A stretch of DNA of 64,000 nucleotides, from NCBI RefSeq assembly GCF_963678975.1, contig NC_089281.1, forward strand, positions 10,813,277 to 10,877,276, read 5' to 3'. The first letter of the stretch is position 1. Every line of letters starts with the position of its first letter. Shown here in pieces: positions 12,191 to 24,953 of this stretch. Made by a program: the position numbers and the translations under genes. This stretch comes from Dysidea avara (Eukaryota; Porifera; Demospongiae; Dictyoceratida; Dysideidae). Under the pieces are notes generated by a model, which worked only from the letters and a program-made list of their open reading frames with translations, ran no database searches and was not told the DNA's origin.

Positions 12191-12289
12191 GGCTCAGATC
12201 AGCACGTGAGGTGCAGGATCACGCAATAAGGAAGTGACGTCCGAAGTGACGCCCGCCCCTTTTTTTAATGCAAAGTGAAAGAGACCCTG

Positions 12290-12400
12290 AAATCGGTCAC
12301 GATGATTGGCATTGTCACTGTAGAACGAGTTTTGTGTCATTATAAAGATGATGCCGGTGCATGGTCATACTGATTCAAGTCCCTGATCACGTGATACTAG
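12290..12400. other. Head of duplication unit 1 (diverged)
   Basis: A CGGTCACGATGATTG stretch followed by TTTTGTGTCAT and TGATCACGTGA matches, weakly, the blocks at 22,010-22,090, 28,410-28,500, 36,290-36,400 and 46,590-46,700. It marks the oldest and most diverged copy of the repeating unit. Confidence 0.45.
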
Positions 12401-12939
12401 TGAAGCTAGAGATGAAATTGATGAATTCGAATGCAGCGACCAAACAAATTGTGTACAAGTAAGTGGTACGTTAAGTAATACCTAACTTTGTCACTGTACA
12501 CGCAAATATTAGTGTTGTAGGTGTGCAAAACGATTGCATTGAGGTACGTACAATGTAGCCAGTACAAACTTTAACCAAGGCATATGTATAGCTATGCATT
12601 GTGGGTGTATACAAACTCTCCATCACTGCACAAGAGAGGTAGCTAAAGTAAAGCTGAGTATACTTGAAAGTTACTGCAATTCTTTTACTATCAAAGGGAG
12701 ACGAAATGTGGTACTGTAGGGGCATATGCATGGGATAGGACAATAGCGGAGCTCATTAATAAGAATGTATATACAAGATCCTTATCCCTTGTGTTGTAAT
12801 GAGACACATCCGTACCAGTTTTGTGGTACAACCTCAACATACACTTGATCACTGGATGAATAGTTGTTATACTGAAATACACTTAACATGTAGGCATTGC
12901 TGCATGTTTGATGAAAAAATAAAACTTGTTAGCTACTCA

Positions 12940-13602
12940 TGAAGAAGTTTGCGGACATTTGCTATACTTTTGTCCATGGCAAAAATGCCAGCTGGAACAG
13001 GCATGTCCAATACATTTTGATTGAAAAACCATTAAAAATTAAATTAATTATCATGTACCGCCTACCTCGAGTCTGTTTAGCAACTTTCCGAATTTGATAC
13101 ATGTAGAGAAACTCTCTGCGAGTACAGTGATACCAAAAAAAGTCCAATTCACAGAAATTTAGGTGCGTCAAAATGGCCTAAACCGATCGGGTGTAGCAAA
13201 TTTCCCCATACATTTTGTATTGGGTGTTTCGGGGGCCTGCAATAAAAGGCGTAATAACCCGCGACACGTGATAGATACCTCAGATTCCGAACCAGATTTG
13301 GAAAGAGCAGTGAATATTGATTAAGATGAGCTATAGCAGAAGGAAATCAGAGGAAATTTAAGCGCGTCATTTTAAGGTTGAAAATCACTTACATTTTCTA
13401 TGGCGAATTGAATGGAGGATATTTGGAAGGGAATGCTACGAGGTATTTCGATGTCTTGACAACCATTAACCTTCACTTCATTAGTGTTACAATGAAACAA
13501 AAGCACTATGAATTAGTTCTGCAGGTTAGTTTGCGAAAATTACAGTGTTCTGTGATTAAGTCAAATTATGTCCGTTCCATGTAAAACCTCTTCATATGTA
13601 AA
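12940..13602. repeat. Inverted repeat, right arm (0.66 kb)
   Basis: Reverse-complement partner of 9,800-10,466. It includes the shared landmarks TTTGCGGACATTTGCTA, CCAGCTGGAACAGGCATG and AGAACTAATTC/GAATTAGTTCT. Confidence 0.8.
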
Positions 13603-13747
13603 AAGGAGCATCTACAGAAAAGAAATGTGTTGCTAAAGCAACCGTACAAAGAAAACTTGTGAGGTAAACTATAGTCAGTGGTAACTATATATGCTACAAC
13701 ATTAGGAAGCTTGATCAACTTTAATTTTCAGTCCATTACCATTGCTA

Positions 13748-14185
13748 GTCACTGTCACAATGACAAGGACTAAACTCAATGAACATACCAATTACAGAGG
13801 TGGAGAACCATCTTCAATTATGGGAAATACTGAGTGACATGAAGTTGACCCATGCATTTGTGTATGTTGTTACCATGATGAATGTGAGACAATGCAAGCA
13901 GATCATATTGCTCAATTGTGAGCAGCCTAACAGTCCACTATAACTTGCAGTGATATCGGGAGGTCAAAATTTTTGAGTACTTATGTTAATATTGATGAAT
14001 GTAAAGTATTTTGCCAGTCTCCATGTGTGTACCCTATTGTAGCAGCTGTAAGTTGTTTACAGCATGTTATAACTCTTTAACTCATCACATGAGTCACATC
14101 TTGGAGAATTTTATCAAAAGTACATACAGCGACTAGTGACCAGTGAAGGTATTACTGTACTTGTGATGAACTCTCCAAAATTTAA
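13748..14185 (+). pseudogene. F-box/LRR pseudogene fragment (unit 1)
   Basis: Two short stretches, 13,748-13,870 and 14,128-14,185, match the plus-sense coding sequence of the intact F-box/LRR gene at 53,883-55,763 (the regions encoding the EVENHLQLWEILSDM motif and the SVTSEGITVLVVNSP motif). The stretch between is deleted or scrambled and there are frameshifts and stops. No F-box remains, so this is a dead fragment. Confidence 0.85.
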
Positions 14186-14189
14186 ATGG

Positions 14190-15570
14190 AAAAAAATTGT
14201 TTACCAAAGCATCTGTTTGAAGTGGATGATTATAAGGAAGCCACACATTTACTGCAACAAACACAACAATACCACATATAAATCATGACTCTGATAGTAA
14301 GATAATCTTTGTGACTGAAACTTTTATCTGTATGTTCTATTAGAGTTATCATCATGTGATTTAATACTGACATTACCTTAGTGTCAATACTACAATTGTT
14401 GGGTGTTATCTACTGTAATGTTGTATCTATTGCAATGTGTGACTCACTGTATACAGACTGAATTTCTTTTGAATGTGTGGCAGTTCTAGTTTTTACTGAA
14501 GAAATTCTGGTCATCTTTAATGAATTATTGCTCGTGACAGTGCATGTGTCACATTGTATAGGGTGTACATAACATGCCATAGGGTGTACATAACACGCCA
14601 TAGGGTGTACGTAACACGTCTAATCCAATGCTGAATGGTACACATCAATTGTACTGAAATAGTGAATATCAAGTCATCTGACATTGTACGATATTCATCT
14701 GATTATGATATTACAGATATAGCTAAGAATTTATGACATAAGTTCATTCTAGAGTTTGCAAGGGTTGCAGCTATTTTCTTCCGTAATCCTTTGTGTGTAA
14801 AATTTCATCCAGTGACCAACATGCATTGTATAATATAGTACTGCCATGGTTTGATTATACAGATTACATTTTTAGTCTAAGCATTAAAGTTTATGTCATG
14901 TCAAATTTATAAGAATACAGAGGTGTGAGGGTGCAATACTGTTGGTACATTACAACTTGTATGCTAGAGAGCTAGGTAGTGGTACTTGTTAGCAAGTCAC
15001 ATTATTTTAATTGACATAACAATACCATGTGTTATCGACTTATCTTGTTATTGTAAGCTGGCAGGGAATTTTTTCACTCACAAATCAGCAGTAATTTCGT
15101 GATGTTTTGACTCTACACCTATAGGCCTGTTGATAAGGACCCTGCTTATGTTTCTCATTTTGTTGTGTCTTGGAGTAGCTAGTTACTTCAGTGAAGTGTA
15201 AGTATGCGTGATCACTGCTGAGGATCATTAAACTATTGTGGCTCCTTTGTTGTGGTACATTGGAGCACAAGGTCATTTTGTAGTGTTTGACAAGAAAGCT
15301 ATGTCTGTTAGTTGAGGGAAAACCAATAGTGAAGTGTTGGGCTGGATCATAACATCTGAGCTATGCACAATTATGTCTGAGAGGATCGCATGGAACGTAT
15401 CTCCTAGTTTTTACACCTGTTGGTATATCTTGTGGATTTAATATTCATGAATGCATGTTTGATAAGTATATGGTCTATTGGGTATACTTACCAACTACTA
15501 TTCTATGTACAAGCTCTTCTTACCAGTACAAGTTTGACTATTTCACCTTTCCTGACCATTGCATTGTAGC
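14190..15570. other. No gene seen
   Basis: Unit-1 spacer. A 17-bp TAGGGTGTACATAACACGCCA-like direct repeat occurs three times at about 14,555-14,615. Otherwise no coding or RNA signal that I can support. Confidence 0.4.
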
Positions 15571-15577
15571 CATAGAT

Positions 15578-15724
15578 AGACCTTCCTTGTATAGACACAT
15601 TACATGATAATAACTGTCATTAAATTATAATTTGCTAATGTTCATTATCAGATATAGTGTATATCTCACAAGGAATTTGATGTGTCATTGAATGGTTGTC
15701 ATTGACACTCCATTCAGCTGATAT
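15578..15724. promoter_or_regulatory. Conserved non-coding block, copy 1
   Basis: A block of about 147 bp starting AGACCTTCCTTGTATAGACA recurs at five places with only a handful of substitutions (24,068; 30,861; 40,297; 48,906), each about 0.7-1.5 kb upstream of an S gene. It contains inverted pairs (TGATAAT and ATTATCA) that could form a hairpin. No ORF is shared. Function unknown: enhancer, ncRNA or gene-conversion tract are all possible. Confidence 0.7.
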
Positions 15725-16282
15725 GTAAGACATTGACATACCACTGAAAAGTAGCTATGTGGACCCTGCCTTACTGCATAAAGGACCATAACACTGGAGG
15801 AGCTTGGTTACAGAGATATTGTTGACAGTTTAGAAATATTCCACCTGTGTACTCTACATACAACTACAAGTTGTACATAACACCTTACATATATGGAACA
15901 TGAAAAAAAAACAAGCAGTAGCTACAATGTAAGGGCAGCAAAGTGACCTGACTGCATGACCCTTAGTTCAGTAACAGTGAAGGAAAAGGATAGATACCTT
16001 GAAAAGTGGACACACTTGTGCATGGAACTACACTGTCTATGTCCCTATTTGTGTACACTAAGTGGTTTACGGTGAAAGGTATATGACATGTAAGTTCAAA
16101 TATATGATAGCTAAACTGGTTTAACTTTTGAGTAGCTAAATTGCAGTGTGTTCAAGGGACATACAGATTTGGCTGTGCTCAATTATCTCTACCCTGACAT
16201 GCAATAGGACTAGAACATACACTCTTCAGTGAGTTTTCAATTTAATTTCTTTTTTTGTCGGTCTGGCGAGCAATGATGTCTG

Positions 16283-16318
16283 TGCGCATGCGCAACACTG
16301 CTATGTTGTCCTATATAA
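16283..16318 (+). promoter_or_regulatory. S1 promoter: NRF-1-like palindrome and TATA box
   Basis: TGCGCATGCGCA (16283-16294) matches the known NRF-1 palindrome. A TATA box (TATATAA, 16312) follows 17 bp later, and the ATG follows 72 bp after that. The same spacing occurs at the four other S genes. The GCCAGCCGGCTGGC palindrome seen upstream of S2-S5 is absent here. Confidence 0.7.
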
Positions 16319-16383
16319 ACCGCTGGCTGGCCTGCTCGTTATCATAATTCAGTTGGTGGTAACAGCGAGAGAACTGAGAAGAA

Positions 16384-16923
16384 ATGGCTGAAGGAGGACC
16401 ATGGGGCTTGTTCTGCGGTTGCTGTGGTGGTGGCGAGTCAGAACTCTCAAGCCGCGGATCCGTCAGTGTGATATCCGGCGTTAGCAGAAAGATGAGCGTA
16501 GGAGAAGAGAAACAATTCCTCAGCGACTTGATGCGCGTCAGTACCAATACGATGCCAGCAACTCCTCAGATGACACCGTGGCGTAGCGAAGAAGCACCTC
16601 AGATAGCCGCACAAAGGGATGAAACAGGGCAGCAAGGGCCTAGCTCTGAAGGTACTTCGCCTACTCGGAAGGCACAAGGTGAGTTCAAGTTACTGAGCTG
16701 ACAAGAACGATAGTCAAGGCGTAAATACGCTGTCTCGTCTACAGAGACGGAGGAACCAGCTGAACAGCAAGTAGGAGATACAATCACAGTCATGGTGGAA
16801 AAGGTGACCCCAAGACGCGTGATAACTCCGGGTTAGTAGAGTGCCTGAGATGCATGTATACCTCAGCTGCTGTGTGTTCCTACAGAGACTCTATACAACG
16901 ATAGTGAAGAAAGTGACGCATGA
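16384..16923 (+). CDS. S1: small three-exon gene, unknown family
   Basis: Not a family I recognise. Exons 16384-16678, 16745-16831 and 16886-16923 join in phase 1 at both junctions to give 139 residues. Donors are GTGAGT and GTTAGT; both acceptors are CTACAG. The N-terminus has a Cys/Gly cluster (LFCGCCGGG), the middle is Ser/Thr/Pro-rich, and the C-terminus is acidic (ETLYNDSEESDA). No signal peptide or transmembrane segment is evident; adjacent cysteines near the N-terminus could be acylated, which is inference. Exon 2 starts with ETEEPAEQQ, equivalent to ETKPAEQQ in the other copies, which supports homology. It is the most diverged member. The start is fixed by the conserved sequence around the ATG (AAGAAATGGCT) shared with S2, S3 and S5. 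Confidence 0.75.
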
Positions 16924-17089
16924 CCACCCTCACCACTGAATGACAAATCATACAATACATCTGGAATGTGCAATGGACCTCCTCACTAATTTATGATCTA
17001 AATATATAAATGCCGGTTTTAGCCATATCTCTCCTTATATTGTGTGTAAAAAATTTGATTTCTTTTAATACATTAAGTGTGTTTGAACA

Positions 17090-17698
17090 AATGGAATTGT
17101 CATGGCACTGGGACATAAATGCATGGTGTTTTATCCAGCTGGCTGGCCAACACAAGTACTGATGACAATTTTGCAGGGCTGGAAAGTATATGCACTCGCA
17201 TTATGGCATTTTGTTGTTGCTTTCCATGAGCCTGGCTTGTGCTGTCAGAACTATTTCATTTTCTGTACTGTATGCATGTGGATAATAGCTAACAGTCACT
17301 TTACATGCACAAATACTCTAATAGAGCAGTCATGAGTTTGCGAGAGAACAAGCTGGTTAGCCATAATTGCATCATTCCAAGTATTAACTATATTCCTTTG
17401 AAGCCAATAGTGTGTGATTCCATGAGATTTTGTATGCGCTCTATGCAGATTGTATTGTGGCAACAATCATATTCCTATAATTATAGTGTCATAGTATGGC
17501 AAGATCAAACCACGACCTCTTTAATTTGTAGGCTAAAGTTGGCACAGCTAATAGTCACAAATAGCTACAAGCATGCAGCATTATATACTGCATAAGCTAT
17601 AACTAATGTGGAATCTTCAAGGATGGTGCATTAGATTACTTGAAACATTGCTAGAGCCAATAAAAGCAAATGCTGTCGGCAATATAATATTATACTAT
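17090..17698. other. S1 3' flank, duplicated near 35.4 kb
   Basis: No gene. The stretch 17,090-17,300 is clearly similar to 35,450-35,900 (GGGACATAAATGCATGGTGT landmark), which dates the truncated S copy there as an S1-type duplicate. A CTCTAATAGAGCAGTCA motif is at 17,317. Confidence 0.6.
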
Positions 17699-17706
17699 AT
17701 CCTCCA

Positions 17707-18603
17707 CAGTGTTTATTCTGGGATTTTCACTTTGGGGAGAATCAGGAATTTGGGGGTGCACGTGAAAATCTACATATAGTTGTCCGAGTTCACAACAATG
17801 TAAAACAGTTGAAGTATAGTTGTGAAACTAGTTAAGCATTTAAGGCTGCGTCATGAGTGTTGAATTTGATTTTATGATCATAGGTGCAGCCAGATTCTAT
17901 GGTTAGTAGAGCTTGACTGATGCATGAGTGTATAGTAGTGATGACATAATGATGTTATATCTATGTGCACCTCATGTGCACAATAATCTATTAGTGCACT
18001 ACATAAATATATTGAATCTCAGAATCTGTTGAATAAACAATTTATTTGAGCTGGATAACTGAGTATTGACATACCACAAAATTGAATGTTACTCAAAGTA
18101 ATAGGATATATTTCCATATTATTTTTGGAAATTTTTTAAAATCAGGCTTTCTGAAATTAAATTTGGGGGTATTTTTGCTGGCTGTAGCTATGCCATTTTG
18201 AAAGTAAACTGACTTGGAAATTATTACAAAGTCACACTTTCTGAGATTGAATTTAAGGAGATTTTTGATAGTTAAGAATAGAAAAAACTAAGAAGCTAGG
18301 TAAACTTGGGCTCACATAATTATATCAAATAGCCATCACTATTATAATTTTGTTAGTTGTATACCCTGATAGGAGATTTTTAAACATCAAATGATCTGAT
18401 ACTGAATCTGAGAGCATTTTAAGGTTGCATTTGTAATTTTTAACCTGGGAAATTTTTACATATTATACACACTGAGATTGAATCTAATACCATTTTTGTG
18501 TCATTTAATAATGTAGCAATCACTTTCAATTTTAGGGGGTGAGTCTGAGATTTTATTTTAGGGGGGGGAAAGTTCCCCCCTAACAGCCCTAGAATAAACA
18601 CTG
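17707..18603. mobile_element. Non-autonomous hAT-like element, 8-bp target duplication
   Basis: Ends CAGTGTTTATTCT and AGAATAAACACTG are perfect inverted repeats. The element is flanked by a perfect 8-bp direct repeat ATCCTCCA (17699-17706 and 18604-18611). An 8-bp target duplication and CA...TG ends are typical of hAT-type transposons. The 897-bp interior has no transposase. G-rich and C-rich runs near the right end may fold. Confidence 0.85.
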
Positions 18604-18611
18604 ATCCTCCA

Positions 18612-19290
18612 TATTGTGCAAGTAGATGATTTTCAAATCCACAAATGATTTCTACCTGGTTATAATTAATGTGCATGCTGTGGCTCCAATTAAAGCAGAG
18701 TACAAAAGAACTTCTTCATTGTTGCATGCACTACTGTGTTTCAGCTGGAGTTCAGAGAAACAAGCAGCTATACATTGAACAAATATTCTCAACTGTAATA
18801 ATACTGTACAAATCGCAAGAAACTGTGGTGACTGATTTTCATCTTACCACAATGCTAATGTAAAGGACACTAGTCATGTACGGGGGATTTCCTGTTGTGT
18901 TGGAGTCATGCATGGACGACAGTAGTAAAGTACGAGGAAATAACCATTTGAGTGCTTCTATAAGTAGGAGGAGATTTAAGCAAGGGCATATGCAGAAATT
19001 TTCAAATGCTGAAACTTGCTGCTGTAACTGAGTAACTGTTCAATTAACAAGAGTATCTCATCATTTCCAACTGAATTATTGCTCAGTATAATGAGTGGTG
19101 TTGTTGTCAATGTGAGAGACCAATGCTTGACTAAGGCCTGCATATATATACATGTTCCAGTCATTTATGTTGAATTGCTGATTTTACAAGCCACAAGTCT
19201 TGAACTTCTCATTGTATATGTTTGTGTTATCCCTCAAAAGTAACGACTTGATCTACCTCAGCCAATCCACTCCTGTAACTTGCAGACTAA
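18612..19290. other. No gene seen
   Basis: Spacer with short unsupported ORFs only. Confidence 0.4.
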
Positions 19291-19299
19291 AGAAATGAC

Positions 19300-20740
19300 A
19301 TGATCGTTAGCTACAACCTTCAAAGACTAAACTTGATGGACATACCAATTACAGAGGTGGAGAACTACCTTCAATTATGGGAAATACTGAGTGACATGAA
19401 GTTAACCCATTTATCAATGGATGTGTTACCACCTGTAGGAGATGATAAGTATAAACAGACTGCCAATATGGATACAGAAATATAAGAGAATATACTAATA
19501 GACATCAACAGTGGAGAAGTTATTCCAATCTGATGCAGTTTTCCATGACCAACTGCTGGTCACTGTCCTTTACCTGTGAATGTACAACATGCATATACAC
19601 ACATACTATGGAGCAGACCAGGATGTATGAAGGATAGGAACAATTTGTGAGTAGACCACACAAAGTGGAAAGCTGTATTGATTTAGTTGCACATTTACAT
19701 GTTTGCACCTTTTTACAGGGCCGTAGCCAGACTTTTATCTAGGTAGGTTCTTTTAGAAGAAGAGTGGACCTATTTTTATATGACATGATTCAGATTATAT
19801 TATGGTGTGCACACCCAGCATGTGAAGCATGCTGAAACTAGGGGGATCTGGGGGCATGCCCCCCCCAGGAAATTTTTTGAAAATAGATGCTAAAAGGTTG
19901 AATTTAGTGGCATTTCAGTCAATAAAAATAGCAATTTTTTAGGTAAGCTGAAGACCAGCTGTATGGATGATATCTGAAAAAATATCTCTACTGCTACTGT
20001 AACTATACCATCTGCACATGCATGTGTCTAAATATAATATATTGGAATGTCACAGTGAATAAGAATGGGCACTCTCCCATGATCAACAGGGGCAGTGGGG
20101 CAGTGGAACAGAACAAAGGGTGTCTTAAACAATGAAATTTACATATTGCATGGAGTTGAAGCATAGATAGAGGGGCTTGTCAACCATAATCTTATATTTT
20201 AATGAAAACTTGGTTTAGACAATCTACAAATAGCTTTTAAAAGAAAATGTAATTGTGACTGTTCTATTAGAGTATCTCGATCTTTCATTGCATTTAATAC
20301 AAGCACTGAATTTAACTTCTCATTAGTGATATCTGGTACACTGTAGCTAATGGACTTTTGCTTCCGAAACTTTGGACTTATATACTAAAATTGTGGACCT
20401 TTTTGGTTAAATTATGGACCTTTTTGCTAAAATTGTGAACATTTTTACTGAAATTGTGGACCTTTTTTCCAAGAGGGCGGTTCTTCAGAACCTCCCGAAC
20501 CCCCCCTGGCTACAGGCCTGTCTTAGTTCTTAAAAACACATCCATACTCTTTTTGCAATTATATTAGAAGCTCTAAATGTAATAAATTTATCTTCCATAT
20601 ATAGTTGTCTTGTTCGCTTCTCTCAGTCAAATCTTACACTGGATTGCAACAGATACTTCACATTTATACTGAGCAGTGACCAGTGAAGGTATTACTGTAC
20701 TTGTAATGAACTCTCCTAAGATAATCACATTTCATACTAT
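19300..20740 (+). pseudogene. F-box/LRR pseudogene fragments (extra copy)
   Basis: The stretch 19,307-19,470 is open and encodes an LRR piece closely matching the intact gene (NLQRLNLMDIPITEVENYLQ). A second piece at 20,674-20,720 matches the SVTSEG-ITVLV region. An inserted inverted-repeat element (19,716-20,520) separates them. There is no F-box and no upstream exon, so it is non-functional. Confidence 0.8.
19716..20520. mobile_element. Non-autonomous DNA transposon, CAGGGCCGTAGCCAG ends
   Basis: The left end CAGGGCCGTAGCCAG and right end CTGGCTACAGGCCTG are inverted repeats. The interior has repeated TGTGGACCTTTTT units near the right end and C/G runs. I find no convincing target duplication, so the exact borders are approximate. 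A CTGTTCTATTAGAGTATCTCGATCTT motif is inside at about 20,258. Confidence 0.75.
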
Positions 20741-21690
20741 CAATTGCTATACAAAATCTGAGAGTATATGTACATATCTGTACATCTCGTTCCATATAGA
20801 AAACTATTTAATATAGTGCTTTCAAAGTAAAAGTATGTCCTAAGTCCAGCCACAAGGATCTTTGGGGATTTTAAAAACCTGAGGTGAAAGTGAAAGTTTT
20901 TTCGTATTAATGTAGTGTTAACATTAGTTTAGAGTGTTAACATTAGTTATAATCACAACTTATTAATATGAATGTAACACTTCAGTGGATGTAAGTATAA
21001 AAGATGTGTCTGTAAAAATAGCTGACGAAACTGTTAATGTAAGGTGCTTACGTTGTGATCCTCTTATTATACCAGTTACTGATGTAGACATTTCCATTAG
21101 GGGCAATAACTAATGCTTGAAGATTATCCTGTACATGGAGCCAATGGAGTGAATTTAAAGAGAATGACACTCGGTGGTTGTTTTCTTCTGTCACAAGGAT
21201 AAACAGTGAAAGATGATGGAAAGTTCATTTGACCCTTATTAGGAAGTTGAAATGACTGGATACAGTGACCACCCTGTCAGGAGCAACAACAACATCCCGT
21301 TGCTTGCAAAACTGACCAGGTCCATCACTTTGTGATCCAAATGAGAAGCAGAAGGTACTGTCTGTTTAATATACTGTAATATAATGTACGCCTTATGATG
21401 TACTATGATGGCAGCTGGATTATGCAGTTGCTTGTCACTTGATCCCTTTTTCCCAAACTGGTGAATGTAGTGACCAGTGAGGTCAAATTTTTCTGTACAT
21501 TGTGGTTTTAACTATCCACCACATACAAGAAATTATCATCATTTATTAAACTGACCAGCACCCATCACCACGACTGCCAGTCTTCCTCACCAGTTGATCT
21601 TGTTCATTTAAAAAAAATGGTATTAATGTAAATACAAAATACAGTGATTGATCAATTTTGGAAAAGGTTTCTATTATCGTAGGTCTGTTT
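20740..21690. other. No gene seen
   Basis: About 0.95 kb unique to this position in the array. It has short TTAGTTTAGAGTGTTAACA-type direct repeats near 20,920-20,955, and no ORF or RNA gene that I can support. Confidence 0.4.
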
Positions 21691-21693
21691 TGT

Positions 21694-21732
21694 CATAGAT
21701 AATATATCCTCCAGAGGGTATATTATCTATGG
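21694..21732. repeat. Unit-boundary hairpin, copy 1
   Basis: ATAGATAATATA and its complement flank CCTCCAGAGG, giving a near-perfect stem. Equivalent hairpins mark the same place in units starting at 28,108 and 44,729. Confidence 0.8.
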
Positions 21733-22849
21733 TTTTGTGGAAATCAACTGTTTTACTTTCAATGTCATCATCAGAACATAAATTCATTGCATTTGCTTTG
21801 TGTGCTGGGTGAGTGCAAGTAGCTAGCTAGCTATGCTGTTGTATTGTAAATTGTGTAGCTACATAGCTGTATGTGTGTAGTACTTGTATGCTACTCACAT
21901 GCTGGGCTCCACTGAAATTAATTACTGTAAATATTCAAATGATGCTCAGATTTGCCTTTCATTTAACATGGACTTCAAGGACACCAAGCTGAAGGAGGAT
22001 CAATCACGATGATTATCGTAGACTGTACATTGAGTTTTGCGCCATCACGACGACACTTTTTAATAACTTGATCACGCGACACAAGTGATGTTGACAAACA
22101 AGTATCTTCTGATAGTGAGGAAGCAGTACCTCACTTAGTGTTTGTTACTATAGTACTCCAACTGGTAATATTTATAGTCCTGTAAATGTGGAATTTGGTG
22201 CAATGAAGTGGCTGCTCAATTAGAGTATCTTAATGGTTTACTGACTGTTTTATTAGAGTAATTGATTTACACCTGATGAATTTCTTTTTTTTCCCGTATA
22301 CTATGCACCGTAGTATATAATATTTATGATTGAAGATTGTAAAGCTGCTTATGAACCTAAATAGTCATACTCATTGCAGCCAGTATAATCTGATGTTTTA
22401 TAAGCTAACACTTACATTAGTTTTGCCAAGTATTTTTTTAATATCAGAAAAGAACATGAGTGGTTGTAGACCAGGAATATAATTTTTAGATTATATACCT
22501 TGCAATAACAGTATATTTGTCATCTATGATCATTTTTATCTTACAGGCCTAGGGGCTAATTTTGCATTAAACAAAATGAAATAATTTCATGGATACAATA
22601 GACTTTAGTGAATCAGTCAAAGATAGAGTTTTAATCCACAAGATGAGTGTGTTTTGATATGGAAACTTGTCACTATTAAATGTCTTTATGATCATGTATA
22701 CACAATTAATTGATTTCAAATGGAACATAAAAGAGGAGACAGTATCCCATAAAATATGACTGAATGGAAATGTGTTGCTACAGTAGCTGTAGTCATGGTG
22801 TGGAGACCGACAGAGTTGGTATAATATTGTTAAGGTAGATATTGTATTT

Positions 22850-23330
22850 TAAGAGTTGTGAGGTGAAATGGTCAGTGGAAACCAAGTTACTGCACATCTC
22901 AACATTTGAAAGTGATATTGTTTTTGAAGATTTACAAGTCACTATACAAGGATTAAACAGCTACCTGTTGCAGAGGTGGGTGTTGCAAATACTGATCATT
23001 GAGTTGACCCACTTATTTGTGCATTGTGTTACCACTTGTGGAGATGTCAGTGAATGTGAGACAAGCAGATCATGTTGCTTGTAGTATTTTCTGTGTCAAT
23101 AAATCTCTCTTGTTGTTGGTGGTAACTTATAGGCTGTAAATTGTTTACATTATCACATCCCAGACAAGTTCTGAGTTCATTGTCAGCTCATGATGGACTG
23201 GTACATGTAGTGTTGTGTGTGAGATCAGTGACCAGTGAAGGTGTTACTGTACTTGTAGTGAATTCTCCTAAGTTAATGACATTTAATGTGTCTATGTTAA
23301 ATGACATCCCATTGTTGATATATTAGATGA
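22850..23330 (+). pseudogene. F-box/LRR pseudogene fragment (unit 2)
   Basis: The stretch 23,150-23,330 keeps the LSAHDGLVHVVLCVRSVTSE segment and the following VTVLVVNSPKLMTF of the intact gene almost unchanged. Sequence 5' of it is a collapsed mix of LRR pieces with frameshifts. No F-box. Confidence 0.85.
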
Positions 23331-24067
23331 TTTGATGTGATACATGAACCAGTTGTGTGTCATGGTGATGTTGGTACTCCTATACTATCTGTTTTGTGAG
23401 TCTGGATTGTATGGCTACATCAGACTGAGATATTCTGTGTGATCAATGATCGTGTGACCAATGTTGATTGATTAGGGTCACTGTTCTGATGTTTTGAGGA
23501 GGAAAACAGTCAAAGTCAAAGTGAGGTGTAAAAGAGGTGTATGTATATAAATCACTACCAAAGAGTATGTGTCTTCATTTCACTGTGTTTATTGTGCTAT
23601 GTACATGTATCACTGGACAGTTTTGCATACTTTAGCAAACAAGCTGTTAGTAAAGAGGAAATGAAATAGTGTTGGGCTGGATCAAGGGATTATTGTCACC
23701 AATTATGTCAAGAGGATTATACGGAGCTGGTCTACGCCTGCTGATCTCTTAGCAATTCTATAACCAATTGCTAGGTTTTATAAGGGATTGTTTCAAAACC
23801 GATGACCTATAGTAAGAACTGTATAAGACACAACGCTAGAAGCTCTTCCTTCCAATTAATGCAAGCTGTTCACATCATAAAAGTTCTATCCCATAATCTT
23901 ACTGTGTGCTAAGTTGTACCAATTGGTATTGTGATAATTATTTTGTTCAAAATCAATAAATTGTACACACTACAGTTGCATGTAGTATTCCAACCATCAT
24001 TGTGATTGCTTGAAAATATTTTACAATTACTGAAGGAAGGGTTAGCCATCTTTACTAACCATTGCCC

Positions 24068-24210
24068 AGACCTTTCTTGTATAGACACATTACATGATAA
24101 TAACTGTCATTAAATTATAATTTGCTGATGTTCATTATCAGATATAGTGTATATCTCACAAGGAATTTGATGTGTCATTGAATGGTTGTCATTGACATCC
24201 ATTCAGCTGG
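24068..24210. promoter_or_regulatory. Conserved non-coding block, copy 2
   Basis: Same block as at 15,578 with about three differences, ending before GGTAAAGGACAC. It lies about 0.9 kb upstream of S2. The following 200 bp (to about 24,420) are also conserved between units but less strictly. Confidence 0.7.
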
Positions 24211-24789
24211 TAAAGGACACTTTCAAGAACCCATCATGTCCCATTGAGAATTTGTGTACATGGATCTGTCACGCCAGGGAGAGACTAGTCCAGGAGCTAC
24301 ACAGGTTACAGTGCATGGAGGTCATAATGGAGTGTTGACAACTTGAATATTCCACTTGTGTACTCTACACGCAACTACATGACATGTTACAAATATGGAA
24401 TATGAAATAACAAACAGGTTAGGTGACCTGACTGACTGCTCAGAAGAAACTATTCCTAATAAGGACATGTCTACTCCTTGATGATCTCCATTGAATGTGA
24501 ACACCTGTGTATGATGAAGGGCGCATGATCAAGTGTAAATTATTTAGTTCACCCTCCTATAGTTTCACAGTCAGACTAGTTTGTGAAACACATGAACACA
24601 TTAAAGTGACATACAAATTGATGATATCATGTCCACGTCACATAGGACTAGAAAATTCCTACTTTTACCATTCTATGGACAAATGAGCAAGCTCTACCAA
24701 TACAATCCTGCAACAATGGTCATCAACATCTGAATTTAAAATTGTGTCTCTATCTGCTCCATGGCTCAGGAACCTAGTTATCCACCGCA

Positions 24790-24827
24790 CTATAGATTTA
24801 TAAACCCCTGGGGTTTATAAATCTATG
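24790..24827. repeat. Palindrome upstream of S2
   Basis: CTATAGATTTATAAACCCC is followed immediately by its reverse complement, a stem of about 18 bp with no loop. It is not present in the other units. Confidence 0.8.
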
Positions 24828-24953
24828 GCTGTACCTTGGGCTAGCTGCACCAACAAACATGCACAAGCACCCAGGATATACACACGGGAGAAAAGTGAGA
24901 GGAAGTGGTTAAAAGGAATACATTTTGATCTTTGCAGATCCGCAGTTTGCCAG

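Noticed and set aside
11934-12237. Plus-strand ORFs of 61-91 codons
   Set aside because: No domain, no ATG-supported conserved context, and overlap with a better-supported minus-strand TATA/splice donor arrangement.
16311-16793. Minus-strand ORFs overlapping S1 (and equivalents over S2-S5)
   Set aside because: Shadows of the plus-strand exons; the promoter, splice sites and conservation are all in the plus-strand sense.
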